This document shows positions 9,802 to 16,758 of a DNA stretch of 34,281 nt, one piece after another; the first letter of the stretch is position 1; each line of letters starts with the position of its first letter. The position numbers were made by a program, and so were the translations under genes. Below the pieces are notes generated by a model. The model was not told where the DNA came from. It saw only the letters and a program-made list of their open reading frames with translations, and searched no databases. Location: positions 1 through 34,281 of the forward strand of contig CAIOIZ010000014.1 in assembly GCA_903858475.1 (NCBI GenBank). Reading direction: 5' to 3'. The stretch comes from an uncultured Bacteroidota bacterium (lineage in GTDB: Bacteria; Bacteroidota; Bacteroidia; Chitinophagales; Chitinophagaceae).

Positions 9802-11037
9802 TTATTCTGGCTTCCTTCTTTGTGGAAAACGCTTGGGCTTTGAAAATCCTTGTCGAGCACCCGCCCCGGCTGGGCGATGCCCCTCTGGTGTATAAGCAGG
9901 CGATTCGCCAAATTGCTCGGGCACAATCGATTTGGGAACTGGCTTACCAATTAATTTTTCGATGGCATGAAATTTACGCTGCTCTTTTACACTAACCAGC
10001 GTATAGGCAGTGCCCTCTGCAGCGGCACGTGCAGTACGGCCAATGCGGTGAACATAATCCTCGCCGTCGTGCGGCACATCATAATTAATCACCAAATCAA
10101 TATTATCAATATCTATGCCTCTACTAAGAATATCTGTTGCAACTAAAATTGAAAGACGACCACTTTTGAATTTAATCAATACCTCTTCTCTTTGTTCCTG
10201 GGTGAGGTCGCTGTGAATTTCATCCGCTGGGAATCTATTTCGTTTAAGCTCCCTCGTTAGGTTCTTTACACTTATTTTGCTACTGCAAAATATCAACACC
10301 ATTTTAAATTCTTTTTTATGCAGCAGGTATTTGATCAATGGAATTTTTTGGGTATCATACACCACAAAAGCCTCTTGCACAATTTTTTCAGCAGGCTTAC
10401 TCATAGCGATATTGATCTCGGCTGGCTGATGCAAAATTCTTCTGGCCAACTCCCTGATCTTGGGTGGCATGGTAGCACTGAAAAGTAAGTTCTGCCGTTT
10501 GGCGGGCAGGTGATTAATAATCATCATGATATCGTCATAAAATCCCATGTCGAGCATGCGATCGGCTTCATCTAAAATCAAGTATTTTAATCCCTGAAAT
10601 TTTACATACCCCATTTTAATATGTGCCATCATTTTCCCCGGTGTGCATACTACTATATCAGCACCTGTACTCAAGGCTCTTTTTTCCTGCACAAATGCAC
10701 CACCATCACCACCTCCATAAACGGCAATAGAACTAACAGAGGTAAAATAGGAAAGCCCTTCAATATGTTGAGAAATTTGAATAGCCAATTCCCTTGTTGG
10801 CACAATGATTAATGCATTATTAGTATGATCTTCATGGGGGTCTGTAAGTATTTTATGAATTACTGGCAAAAGAAATGCCGCAGTTTTACCTGTACCAGTT
10901 TGTGCACTGGCAATAATATCCTTGCCTTGGAGTATTAATGGAATAACTTGTTCCTGAACGGGGGTGGCATCTTCATAATTGGAAGCTTCAATGCCTTCCA
11001 GTAATCGCTCATCGAATCCGAATGATGTAAACTTCAA
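9802..11037 (-). CDS. DEAD-box ATP-dependent RNA helicase (RhlE-like)
   Basis: A 411-residue DEAD-box RNA helicase that remodels RNA duplexes and RNPs in ribosome assembly or mRNA decay. All core motifs are present: Q-motif TPVQEQ (25-30), Walker A AQTGTGKT (45-52), PTREL (80-84), TPGK (132-135), DEAD (156-159), SAT (187-189), and in the second lobe ATDILSRGIDI and HRIGRTARA. A short basic, glycine-rich tail (GAGARQGFSKPKRFPQRRK) fits RNA binding. The start is TTG at 11035-11037: a TAG stop lies two codons upstream and the conserved FTSFGFDERLLEGI start follows at once, so no ATG alternative exists. It is first in the recG transcript and diverges from the cvfB-like gene across 142 bases. RhlE subfamily is likely, but I did not separate it from other DEAD subtypes. 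Confidence 0.94.
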   Translation of the reverse strand: MKFTSFGFDERLLEGIEASNYEDATPVQEQVIPLILQGKDIIASAQTGTGKTAAFLLPVIHKILTDPHEDHTNNALIIVPTRELAIQISQHIEGLSYFTSVSSIAVYGGGDGGAFVQEKRALSTGADIVVCTPGKMMAHIKMGYVKFQGLKYLILDEADRMLDMGFYDDIMMIINHLPAKRQNLLFSATMPPKIRELARRILHQPAEINIAMSKPAEKIVQEAFVVYDTQKIPLIKYLLHKKEFKMVLIFCSSKISVKNLTRELKRNRFPADEIHSDLTQEQREEVLIKFKSGRLSILVATDILSRGIDIDNIDLVINYDVPHDGEDYVHRIGRTARAAAEGTAYTLVSVKEQRKFHAIEKLIGKPVPKSIVPEQFGESPAYTPEGHRPAGAGARQGFSKPKRFPQRRKPE

Positions 11038-11129
11038 TGTCTATTCTTATTTTGGTGAAGATAGTGCATTTTACTCAACCCCATTGGCAAGCGCACTACA
11101 GTGCTACGTAACCTATGCACTCTTAACAC

Positions 11130-11162
11130 TTTGCCTGCTGCCAAATGAATCACCTACCTTTG
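11130..11162 (+). promoter_or_regulatory. Bacteroidota-type promoter for the cvfB-like gene
   Basis: TTTG at 11130-11133 and TACCTTTG at 11155-11162 are separated by 21 bases. This is a perfect match to the Bacteroidota primary-sigma consensus (TTTG/TTG, 17-23 bases, TAnnTTTG). The start would fall about seven bases downstream, near 11169, giving a leader of only about 11 bases before the ATG at 11180. That placement also supports the shorter CDS start. Confidence 0.65.
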
Positions 11163-11179
11163 TCGCACAATTGCATAGC

Positions 11180-12007
11180 ATGATTAAAGTTGGAAATTAT
11201 AATACGCTCAAAGTAATTCGAGAAGCCTCTTTTGGATTGTATTTAGATGATGGTGCAGAAGGCATTTTGTTGCCCAAAAGATTTGTTCCCGAAGGAACAA
11301 AAATGGATGACATGCTAAAAGTCTTTGTATACCATGATGGGGAGGAAAGATTGATTGCTACCACCCAGCAACCCAAGGGCCAGGTTGGAGATTTTGTAAA
11401 ATTAAAGGCCGTCAATATTACAGAGCAGGGGGCATTTTTAGACAATGGCCTGATGAAGGATCTATTTGTACCCAAGAGCCAGCAACTAACAGGTATGCGT
11501 GCACTAGGTGAATACCTGGTAAGAATCTATATCGACGAACAAACTGGCCGATTGGCCGCAACGGAGAGAATTGATCCTTTTTTAAACAATGATGTACTTA
11601 CTGTTCAATTATTAGAGGAAGTTAATCTAGTAGTCTATCGCAGAACCGACATTGGCTATGTAGTCATCATCAACAATCTTCATACGGGCGTATTGCATTT
11701 CAATGAAATCTATCGAGACATTACTGAAGGCGATCAGTTTCGGGGATTTATAAAAAAAATATACCCCGATAATAAAATGGATGTCTCTGCAGGAAAACCT
11801 GGCTATCAAAGAGTAGAAGATGAGGGACAAAAGATTATGCGATTGCTCGAAGAGAACAATGGCTACCTGCCTTACTTTGACAAAAGCGATCCAGAAGAAA
11901 TTTATTCTTTCTTTGCTATGAGTAAGAAAACTTTTAAGATGACGATTGGTAATTTGTATAAGCAAAAGAAGATTAGTTTGGAGAAAACGGGCATTAAGAA
12001 AGTATGA
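11180..12007 (+). CDS. CvfB-like S1 RNA-binding domain protein
   Basis: A 275-residue cytosolic RNA-binding protein of the CvfB/YitL type. It has consecutive S1-like OB folds: the first at about residues 1-60 (KVIREASFGLYLDDG, GILLPKRFVP), the next from about 72 (VKLKAVNITEQGAFLDNGL...DLFVPKSQQ), and another near 150-210. A C-terminal winged helix carries the family signature PYFDKSDPEEIYSFFAMSKK, followed by FKMTIGNLYKQKKI. CvfB homologues regulate virulence and gene expression in Staphylococcus; the role in Bacteroidota is not established. The frame is open from 10979, but that part overlaps the DEAD-box gene and shows no protein-like conservation, while MIKVGNYN is the usual family start and lies just after a perfect promoter, so I chose 11180. 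The stop codon touches a hexamer repeat. Confidence 0.92.
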   Translation: MIKVGNYNTLKVIREASFGLYLDDGAEGILLPKRFVPEGTKMDDMLKVFVYHDGEERLIATTQQPKGQVGDFVKLKAVNITEQGAFLDNGLMKDLFVPKSQQLTGMRALGEYLVRIYIDEQTGRLAATERIDPFLNNDVLTVQLLEEVNLVVYRRTDIGYVVIINNLHTGVLHFNEIYRDITEGDQFRGFIKKIYPDNKMDVSAGKPGYQRVEDEGQKIMRLLEENNGYLPYFDKSDPEEIYSFFAMSKKTFKMTIGNLYKQKKISLEKTGIKKV

Positions 12008-12065
12008 GATAGAGGTTGAGATTGAGGTTGAGGTTGAGGTTGAGGTTGAGATTGAGGTTAAGGTT
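12006..12065 (+). repeat. GAGGTT hexamer tandem repeat (10 units)
   Basis: Ten contiguous 6-base units run from 12006 to 12065: GAGATA, GAGGTT, GAGATT, four GAGGTT, GAGATT, GAGGTT, AAGGTT (the order is one GAGATA, one GAGGTT, one GAGATT, then four GAGGTT). The array starts inside the TGA stop codon of the cvfB-like gene (12005-12007) and ends about 60 bases before the smr gene. Only four third-to-last-position changes break its perfection. Every GAGGTT-GAG junction contains TTG. Simple repeats of this kind mutate by slippage; a role here is speculative. Confidence 0.9.
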
Positions 12066-12082
12066 AAGAAGGGATATCTTTT
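12052..12082 (+). promoter_or_regulatory. Candidate smr promoter using a repeat-borne -33 element
   Basis: TATCTTTT at 12075-12082 matches the TAnnTTTG element at seven of eight defined or free positions. The nearest TTG upstream, at 12052-12054, lies in the hexamer repeat and gives a 20-base spacer, which is within the accepted range. The predicted start near 12089 leaves a leader of about 36 bases before the smr ATG. One mismatch and no functional data keep the confidence low. Confidence 0.35.
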
Positions 12083-12124
12083 ACTACTGAATACAGTTAT
12101 ATAAAAATAAAATGATATTTTACA

Positions 12125-12379
12125 ATGGCTCGCATCAAGCTAGATTTACACGATATCTACAATAACAGTGCAGCCATCGACCGTGCCCTGCAAAATGCTT
12201 TCGATGAAGCCATTGAAAAAAGAATACGTGAAGTAGAAATCATTCCTGGCAAAGGGAGTGGTCAATTAAGAAAAAAAGTAGAGCGCTTTTTACAAGCCCC
12301 ACATATAAAACCTCTCTATCACCGAATTGAAAATGACAGCAAGAATTTTGGGAGATTGTTTGTTTATTTTAAGTTTTAA
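12125..12379 (+). CDS. Small Smr-domain protein
   Basis: An 84-residue protein consisting of a single Smr (small MutS-related) domain. It has the N-terminal LDLHDIY element (residues 6-12) where the family has LDLHG, and the core VEIIPGKGSGQLRKKVERFL (38-57), which corresponds to the conserved H/P-GKGxGxLR loop. Smr domains are nucleases or RNA/DNA-binding modules found in MutS2 and as stand-alone proteins. The family's usual histidine in HGKG is replaced here by proline (PGKG), and the LDLHG glycine by Asp, so nuclease activity is uncertain. The ATG at 12125 is directly before the domain. It follows the cvfB-like gene on the same strand after 117 bases including a hexamer repeat. Confidence 0.88.
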   Translation: MARIKLDLHDIYNNSAAIDRALQNAFDEAIEKRIREVEIIPGKGSGQLRKKVERFLQAPHIKPLYHRIENDSKNFGRLFVYFKF

Positions 12380-12450
12380 TCAGTATTAAAATTCAAGTTA
12401 AAATTTATACAACCAATTACTTTGTGTTTTGGCATCGACCCTGAAAAATT

Positions 12451-12482
12451 AAATGGATGTATTTTTTAACCATTTTTTTTTT
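12451..12482 (+). terminator. Weak possible terminator after smr
   Basis: A six-base-pair stem (AAATGG, then CCATTT) with a 13-base loop is followed by a run of T residues on the plus strand, 70-100 bases after the smr stop. The stem is short and AT-rich, so it may not function. Confidence 0.3.
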
Positions 12483-12528
12483 CATTCTACAGATATACTG
12501 GAGCTTCCATATGCCAGTAGAATAGTAA

Positions 12529-13878
12529 TTATTTGCCGATACAAAATTTACTAAACACATAATCGAGTACATTTTCATTGGTAATAGTGCCCGTGAGTTC
12601 TCCGATATGTTGCAAACAAAGTTTGATATCGGGGGCAATCAAGTCGGTACTAAGCGCTTGGTTCATTTGAGCTTGTATGGCTTCCAGGTGATAACTAATT
12701 TTCTTCAAATGTTCCAGGTGTCGAGTATTTGTAATCAAAGTATTCTCGGTATTAATTTCTTGATGAATCACTTTATCATACAATGCATTGGTAAGCGTAT
12801 CAATACCAGACTTATTACGAGCTGAAATATAAATACGATTATCTTTCTTTTTCAAATCAGCAGCCAAGTCTGTTTTGTTTACTACCAACAGGTAATTCTT
12901 GTGAGCTATTGATTTTTCTAAAACTTCGTCTTGCTCAGCTGGCTCTATCAACAACAGTACGACATCTGCTTGTTCAATTTTTTCAAGACTTCTTTTAATG
13001 CCGAACTGTTCTATTTCATCATTGGTGTGATTGCGAATGCCCGCTGTATCAATAAAATGAAATAAAATTCCTTTGATGCTAATAGATTCCTCAACCGTAT
13101 CACGTGTAGTACCTGCAATGGGAGAAACGATTGCTCTTTCTTCATTGAGCAAACTATTGAGCAGGGTGCTTTTTCCAGTATTGGGTTTTCCAATGATGGC
13201 CACTTTAATGCCACGCGTTATTACATTGCCCAATTGAAAAGACTGAATGAGTTCATTTACCTTCTGCAAGGAGTTGCTAAGTAATATTTGAAATTTTGTA
13301 CGATCGGCAAACTCCACATCTTCTTCAGCAAAATCGAGTTCCAATTCCATCAGTGCGCTAAATTCGATTAATTGTTCTCTGATGTCTATAAGGTCTTTTT
13401 TAAAACCCCCTTTTAAATTATGCAATGCGGCAGCTTGTTGCGCTCGGCTATTGCTGGCAATAAGGTCTGCAACAGATTCAGCTTGGGTTAAATCCATTTT
13501 GCCATTCAGAAATGCCCTTTGTGTAAATTCTCCTGCTTTGGCTAGCCTTGCCCCCAAATGAATACATGCATGTATTATTTGTTCTAAGACGGCGGGGCTA
13601 CCATGACTACTAATTTCCACCACATCCTCACCAGTATAACTTTTCGGATTTTTATAAAGACTTACTACAACTTCATCTATCTCATCATTACCTTCTTTTA
13701 AGTATCCCACATGTAAAGTATGGGAGGCTTGTTTAGCAAGGTCCTTGCAAATAAATAAGGCATTGATAATAGGAATAGCATTACTGCCACTCAAACGAAT
13801 GATACCAAGTGCGCCAGCCCCTGGAGGGGTGGCTATTGCAACGATGGTATCTTGCCATGGTGAAATATCATTTGCCAT
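12529..13878 (-). CDS. mnmE: tRNA uridine-5-carboxymethylaminomethyl(34) synthesis GTPase MnmE
   Basis: A 449-residue GTPase that, with MnmG, installs the carboxymethylaminomethyl group at wobble uridine 34 of several tRNAs. The N-terminal folate-binding domain starts DTIVAIATPPGAGALGIIRLSG (split: DTIVAIATPPG, AGALGIIRLSG) at residues 10-31. The central helical part contains AGEFTQRAFLNGKMDLTQAE (about 115-134). The inserted G domain has GKPNTGKS (230-237), IDTAG and NKTD. The protein ends with the diagnostic CIGK (446-449), whose Cys is required for modification. I chose the ATG at 13878, which gives MANDISPWQDTI as in relatives; an ATG six codons upstream (13896) is possible. It begins 30 bases after the stop of an exbD gene, so the two are likely cotranscribed. 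It converges on smr. Confidence 0.97.
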   Translation of the reverse strand: MANDISPWQDTIVAIATPPGAGALGIIRLSGSNAIPIINALFICKDLAKQASHTLHVGYLKEGNDEIDEVVVSLYKNPKSYTGEDVVEISSHGSPAVLEQIIHACIHLGARLAKAGEFTQRAFLNGKMDLTQAESVADLIASNSRAQQAAALHNLKGGFKKDLIDIREQLIEFSALMELELDFAEEDVEFADRTKFQILLSNSLQKVNELIQSFQLGNVITRGIKVAIIGKPNTGKSTLLNSLLNEERAIVSPIAGTTRDTVEESISIKGILFHFIDTAGIRNHTNDEIEQFGIKRSLEKIEQADVVLLLIEPAEQDEVLEKSIAHKNYLLVVNKTDLAADLKKKDNRIYISARNKSGIDTLTNALYDKVIHQEINTENTLITNTRHLEHLKKISYHLEAIQAQMNQALSTDLIAPDIKLCLQHIGELTGTITNENVLDYVFSKFCIGK

Positions 13879-13908
13879 TTGGCAAAGATAAAACATCGTT
13901 CGGCCATT

Positions 13909-14445
13909 CTATTTGCGGTAGTGATTTTCTTGCAGAAATAATGCCTGATCTGCCGGTTTTACTTCATCTATATAATAAAGCTTTAACCCCATGATATTGA
14001 GTTCGTCTACCATATCAACAAAATTCTTAAACTGAGCCCCTGGCATGGGTTTAATGATTACGACCATCCTAGCAGGGTTTCCAACAACACTTACCACCTC
14101 TTGTCTTTTTTGCAAGAGTATTTTTCTAATGCCCTGTTCTGAAAAATCAGTCGTCTTTAAAATAGCATTTTCAGGTGCTCCTTCATAATAATGTATAGCA
14201 TTGCCCGAATCTAGTAATACTGTCAATGCACAGGAATTGCAAACTTGATTACTTTCGCCTGTTTTATCATTGGGCTGATTGATTTGCATGGTCACTGGTT
14301 TGGCCATGTTGCTGGTGAACACAAAAAAGCAAATTAAGAGAAAGCCTAAGTCAACCATAGGGGTAAGGTCTACCCGGGTAGATTTTTTATGTGGGCGATG
14401 TACTGCTTTAGCAGGAAGCGATGAGTTGTTTAAAAATTCAGCCAT
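13909..14445 (-). CDS. ExbD/TolR-type biopolymer transport protein (third copy)
   Basis: A 178-residue single-pass inner-membrane protein of the ExbD/TolR family. After a short basic cytoplasmic N-terminus comes STRVDLTPMVDLGFLL (residues 22-37), in which Asp32 is the expected proton-carrying residue of the transmembrane helix; a periplasmic domain follows. Its N-terminal half closely resembles the ExbD encoded at 15456-16004, which suggests duplication. The frame is open to 14532, but that extension runs back toward the terminator and lacks family features; the ATG at 14445 (MAEFLNN) mirrors MAEMDTS of the paralogue. It lies beyond the terminator of the tonB operon and directly ahead of mnmE, so it must have its own promoter or rely on read-through. 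I saw no convincing promoter in 14446-14530. Confidence 0.9.
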   Translation of the reverse strand: MAEFLNNSSLPAKAVHRPHKKSTRVDLTPMVDLGFLLICFFVFTSNMAKPVTMQINQPNDKTGESNQVCNSCALTVLLDSGNAIHYYEGAPENAILKTTDFSEQGIRKILLQKRQEVVSVVGNPARMVVIIKPMPGAQFKNFVDMVDELNIMGLKLYYIDEVKPADQALFLQENHYRK

Positions 14446-14530
14446 TGTACTTGATTTCAAATAAGATAAAACAATGCGCTGATTCCATAAAAAAAGAAAA
14501 CTCATTAAACTAACGCAATAGATTATACGC

Positions 14531-14567
14531 AAAAAAAAATCCCGACAGGTTTAACTGTCGGGATTTT
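14531..14567 (-). terminator. Rho-independent terminator of the exbB-exbD-exbD-tonB operon
   Basis: Read on the minus strand, ATCCCGACAG and CTGTCGGGAT (plus-strand 14539-14548 and 14555-14564) form a 10-base-pair stem with a six-base loop. It is followed by nine T residues (A run at 14531-14539 on the plus strand). It begins about 16 bases after the tonB stop at 14583 and separates tonB from the third exbD. Confidence 0.88.
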
Positions 14568-14582
14568 ATATGAATAAAGATA

Positions 14583-15407
14583 TTATTGTTCTTGTACAAC
14601 GAAAGTAACGGGTTGTTTGCGATACGCATTAACGTTACGACCGTTTTGAAGTGCTGGTTTCCAATGTGGACCTTTTCTAATCACCTTTACAGCTTCTTCT
14701 TCCATGCCATATCCATGTTTTGTAAGTGCTTGTACATCACTGATGCTGCCATCTTTACTTACAATAAACTGAACAATTACCTGGTAAGTGCCTTCCGGTG
14801 CATTATTGTCAACCGGCGTATTGGGGTTCAGGTTTTTTTCAAGGAACCTTCTCCAAGCTGCGTCTCCCCCAGGAAATTCAGCTTCATTCTCTACTTTGGT
14901 AAACACCTTATTTTCATCATCTGATTTAGGTGCTTCCACTATCTGTGTTCCCTTATCTTCTACCGGAGCTTGTACAATTTGTTCTTTAACATCGCTTTCT
15001 ACAGTCTTGGTAGAGATGGCCTGATCCTCTTTAATTTCTTCAATCTTTTCATCAGGTTTTACCTCTTCATCCTTTACAATTTTAGGAGGGGTAAATTTAA
15101 TCTGATTAATCTCCGGTGGTGGAGGTGGCTTTGGAGGAGGAGGTGGAGGAGGTGGTGGTGGAGTTTCCTTTGCCACATCTTTCATTTCCAAATCCTGCAC
15201 GTTGAGTTTGTCATCAGCAGCTTTTTTAAATACGCTTGCAAACAAGGTACCTAAGAAAAGCAACAATGCAAGTGCAGCCGTAAGCAAGAGGGCCTTTGTA
15301 AGCCTTCCGTTGTACGTTTTGCGTAATTCATAAGCACCATACTGTTTATTCCTGCCTTCAAACAAGATATCCAGTATATCAGCGCTTAAAATTTTGTTTA
15401 TATCCAT
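14583..15407 (-). CDS. Energy transducer TonB
   Basis: A 274-residue TonB protein that carries energy from the ExbB/ExbD motor to TonB-dependent outer-membrane receptors. The N-terminal cytoplasmic stretch (KQYGAYELRK, 21-30) is typical of Bacteroidota TonB. One membrane helix lies at about 38-58. A proline spacer follows, with ten prolines at 83-92 and five at 94-98, then an acidic/lysine-rich region (110-170). The C-terminal TonB domain covers about 180-272 and includes FPGGDAAWRRFLEKNL, VQFIVSKDGSISDV and KPALQNGRNVNAYRKQPVTF in adjoining parts. The ATG at 15407 is the only plausible start. It is the last gene of the exbB-exbD-exbD-tonB unit and is followed by a strong terminator. Assignment is firm; which receptors it serves is unknown. 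Confidence 0.95.
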   Translation of the reverse strand: MDINKILSADILDILFEGRNKQYGAYELRKTYNGRLTKALLLTAALALLLFLGTLFASVFKKAADDKLNVQDLEMKDVAKETPPPPPPPPPPKPPPPPEINQIKFTPPKIVKDEEVKPDEKIEEIKEDQAISTKTVESDVKEQIVQAPVEDKGTQIVEAPKSDDENKVFTKVENEAEFPGGDAAWRRFLEKNLNPNTPVDNNAPEGTYQVIVQFIVSKDGSISDVQALTKHGYGMEEEAVKVIRKGPHWKPALQNGRNVNAYRKQPVTFVVQEQ

Positions 15408-15455
15408 TGTTAACTTCTTTTGTAATTAGATTCAATTTTGTTCCAATTCCATAAA

Positions 15456-16004
15456 CTATTTAATACCATTTGCTTCCTCTGTTTTCTGAATGAGCATTTG
15501 CTCAACCTCATTAATATCCACTTCAGCATAGTGGCCGGGAGGGATGGTATTGATTTGCATCTCATCCAAGATATCAATAGCATTACCGAATTTACTTTGG
15601 GTATCAGCTTTAATGATGTACATTAAATCGCCCATTGGGGTTGCCTTCTTTTTATCCAAAATGACCTGGCGGATTTCTTTTAGACTGCTGCTTTTGAATT
15701 GCTCAGAAGCGCCATCTGCAGTTAATACGCCCATATAATAGTACACTTGGTTATCTTTTCCCAAAAGGATGGTCATGGCACCTGAATTTTTAACTTTCAG
15801 CTGCTGATCCGGATCGTCTTTAGGTTCATTCATATTCATTGCAGTGGGTTTACTCATAGTGGTAGTAAACACAAAGAATGTAATAAGCAGAAAGCCCAAA
15901 TCCACCATTGGAGTAAGATCCACCCTTGTAGACAATTTTTTTGGCTTCTTGACGCCGGGGCCTTTTTTGTGGCCGCCACCCGACGAGGTATCCATTTCTG
16001 CCAT
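15456..16004 (-). CDS. ExbD/TolR-type biopolymer transport protein (second copy)
   Basis: A 182-residue ExbD/TolR-family protein, the second of two in the tonB operon. A glycine/lysine-rich cytoplasmic N-terminus leads to STRVDLTPMVDLGFLL (residues 25-40) and one transmembrane helix; Asp35 is the expected proton-relay residue. The periplasmic part (about 55-182) has the ExbD-like segment LMYIIKADTQSKFGNAIDILDEMQ (near 128-151, in two adjacent parts). The ATG at 16004 gives MAEMDTS. It begins 28 bases after the previous exbD stop and ends 48 bases before tonB. It is more similar to the third exbD than to the first, judging from the shared STRVDLTPMVDLGFLL core. Confidence 0.93.
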   Translation of the reverse strand: MAEMDTSSGGGHKKGPGVKKPKKLSTRVDLTPMVDLGFLLITFFVFTTTMSKPTAMNMNEPKDDPDQQLKVKNSGAMTILLGKDNQVYYYMGVLTADGASEQFKSSSLKEIRQVILDKKKATPMGDLMYIIKADTQSKFGNAIDILDEMQINTIPPGHYAEVDINEVEQMLIQKTEEANGIK

Positions 16005-16032
16005 AACAAAAAATTTCTTTTAGTTAATTAAA

Positions 16033-16704
16033 TTATTTTACCTCAGTGGCTTTTGTGCCGAGTTTGTTCACGTTGTATAATTCAGAACCTACCGGGGCAC
16101 TTTCTGAATTGGTTACGATTTTAAATTTAAAAAGTTCATTCTTTTTGAATGCCGCTTTTATGCTTTTAAAATCGGGATACAAAGCTTCTGCATCTCCTTT
16201 TACAAGAAGAATTTCCTGCAATTTGGTTTGATCGGTACCTGCATATGCATTGGTAACGCTTCTCAACCAATAAACAAGCTCATTGTTGGCAGAATCCCTG
16301 ATGGGTATGCCTTCAAGCCTATCTGGAGGCAAGGCCTCTGCAAGGTTTACCAGTGCTTTTAATTTCCCTAAAGGCATACCGATAAAACTCATTTTATTAA
16401 GTTTTGACAATTCGCCTGGAGTTAAACCCAAAGCCCTGGTTGTATTGATATCTTCTATGATTTCTTTTTTCTTGGTATCCTCGCCCAGCATTAAGAAAAC
16501 CTTTCCTTCCTTGGTCAAGGTAATTAGAATTGATTTTTCAGGTGCTGCTTTAGAAGAAACCGATGTCGGAGCTGCAACCGTGACAGCTTCCGGGGGTTTT
16601 TGCTTGGTAGCCAATATGAAGAATGACAGTAACAGAAATGCCACATCGCACATCGCCGTCATATCGATATTGGTACTTTTGCGGGGTATTTTGGCTCTTC
16701 CCAT
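16033..16704 (-). CDS. ExbD/TolR-type biopolymer transport protein (first copy)
   Basis: A 223-residue ExbD/TolR-family protein following exbB. The membrane-anchor region reads STNIDMTAMCDVAFLLLSFF (residues 10-29); Asp20 sits where the proton-carrying Asp of ExbD is found. It is longer than the other two ExbD proteins here and its periplasmic domain is different, with extra segments such as LGLTPGELSKLNKMSFIGMP. Two different ExbD subunits behind one ExbB are common in Bacteroidota and may form a mixed dimer inside the ExbB pentamer, as an inference. The ATG at 16704 is 54 bases downstream of exbB. Confidence 0.92.
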   Translation of the reverse strand: MGRAKIPRKSTNIDMTAMCDVAFLLLSFFILATKQKPPEAVTVAAPTSVSSKAAPEKSILITLTKEGKVFLMLGEDTKKKEIIEDINTTRALGLTPGELSKLNKMSFIGMPLGKLKALVNLAEALPPDRLEGIPIRDSANNELVYWLRSVTNAYAGTDQTKLQEILLVKGDAEALYPDFKSIKAAFKKNELFKFKIVTNSESAPVGSELYNVNKLGTKATEVK

Positions 16705-16758
16705 GTTTATAAATTTTATTTACTTGAATTAGATGCAATACGTTTGGTAATCCATACA

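Noticed and set aside
10979..11179. Longer start for the cvfB-like gene inside the DEAD-box gene
   Set aside because: The extra 67 residues overlap the 5' end of the divergent helicase gene and the promoter, and the family normally starts at MIKVGNYN-like sequence.
12484..12523. Inverted repeat between smr and mnmE as a terminator of mnmE
   Set aside because: The pairing of ATTCTAC and GTAGAAT needs a large internal insertion, and on the minus strand it is followed by A residues, not T.
14446..14532. Longer start for the third exbD
   Set aside because: The extension reaches back to the edge of the tonB terminator and has no counterpart in the paralogue, which starts MAE like the ATG at 14445.
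14970..15254. Plus-strand open frame with Arg/Trp repeats
   Set aside because: It is the antisense reading of the tonB polyproline codons and has no other support.
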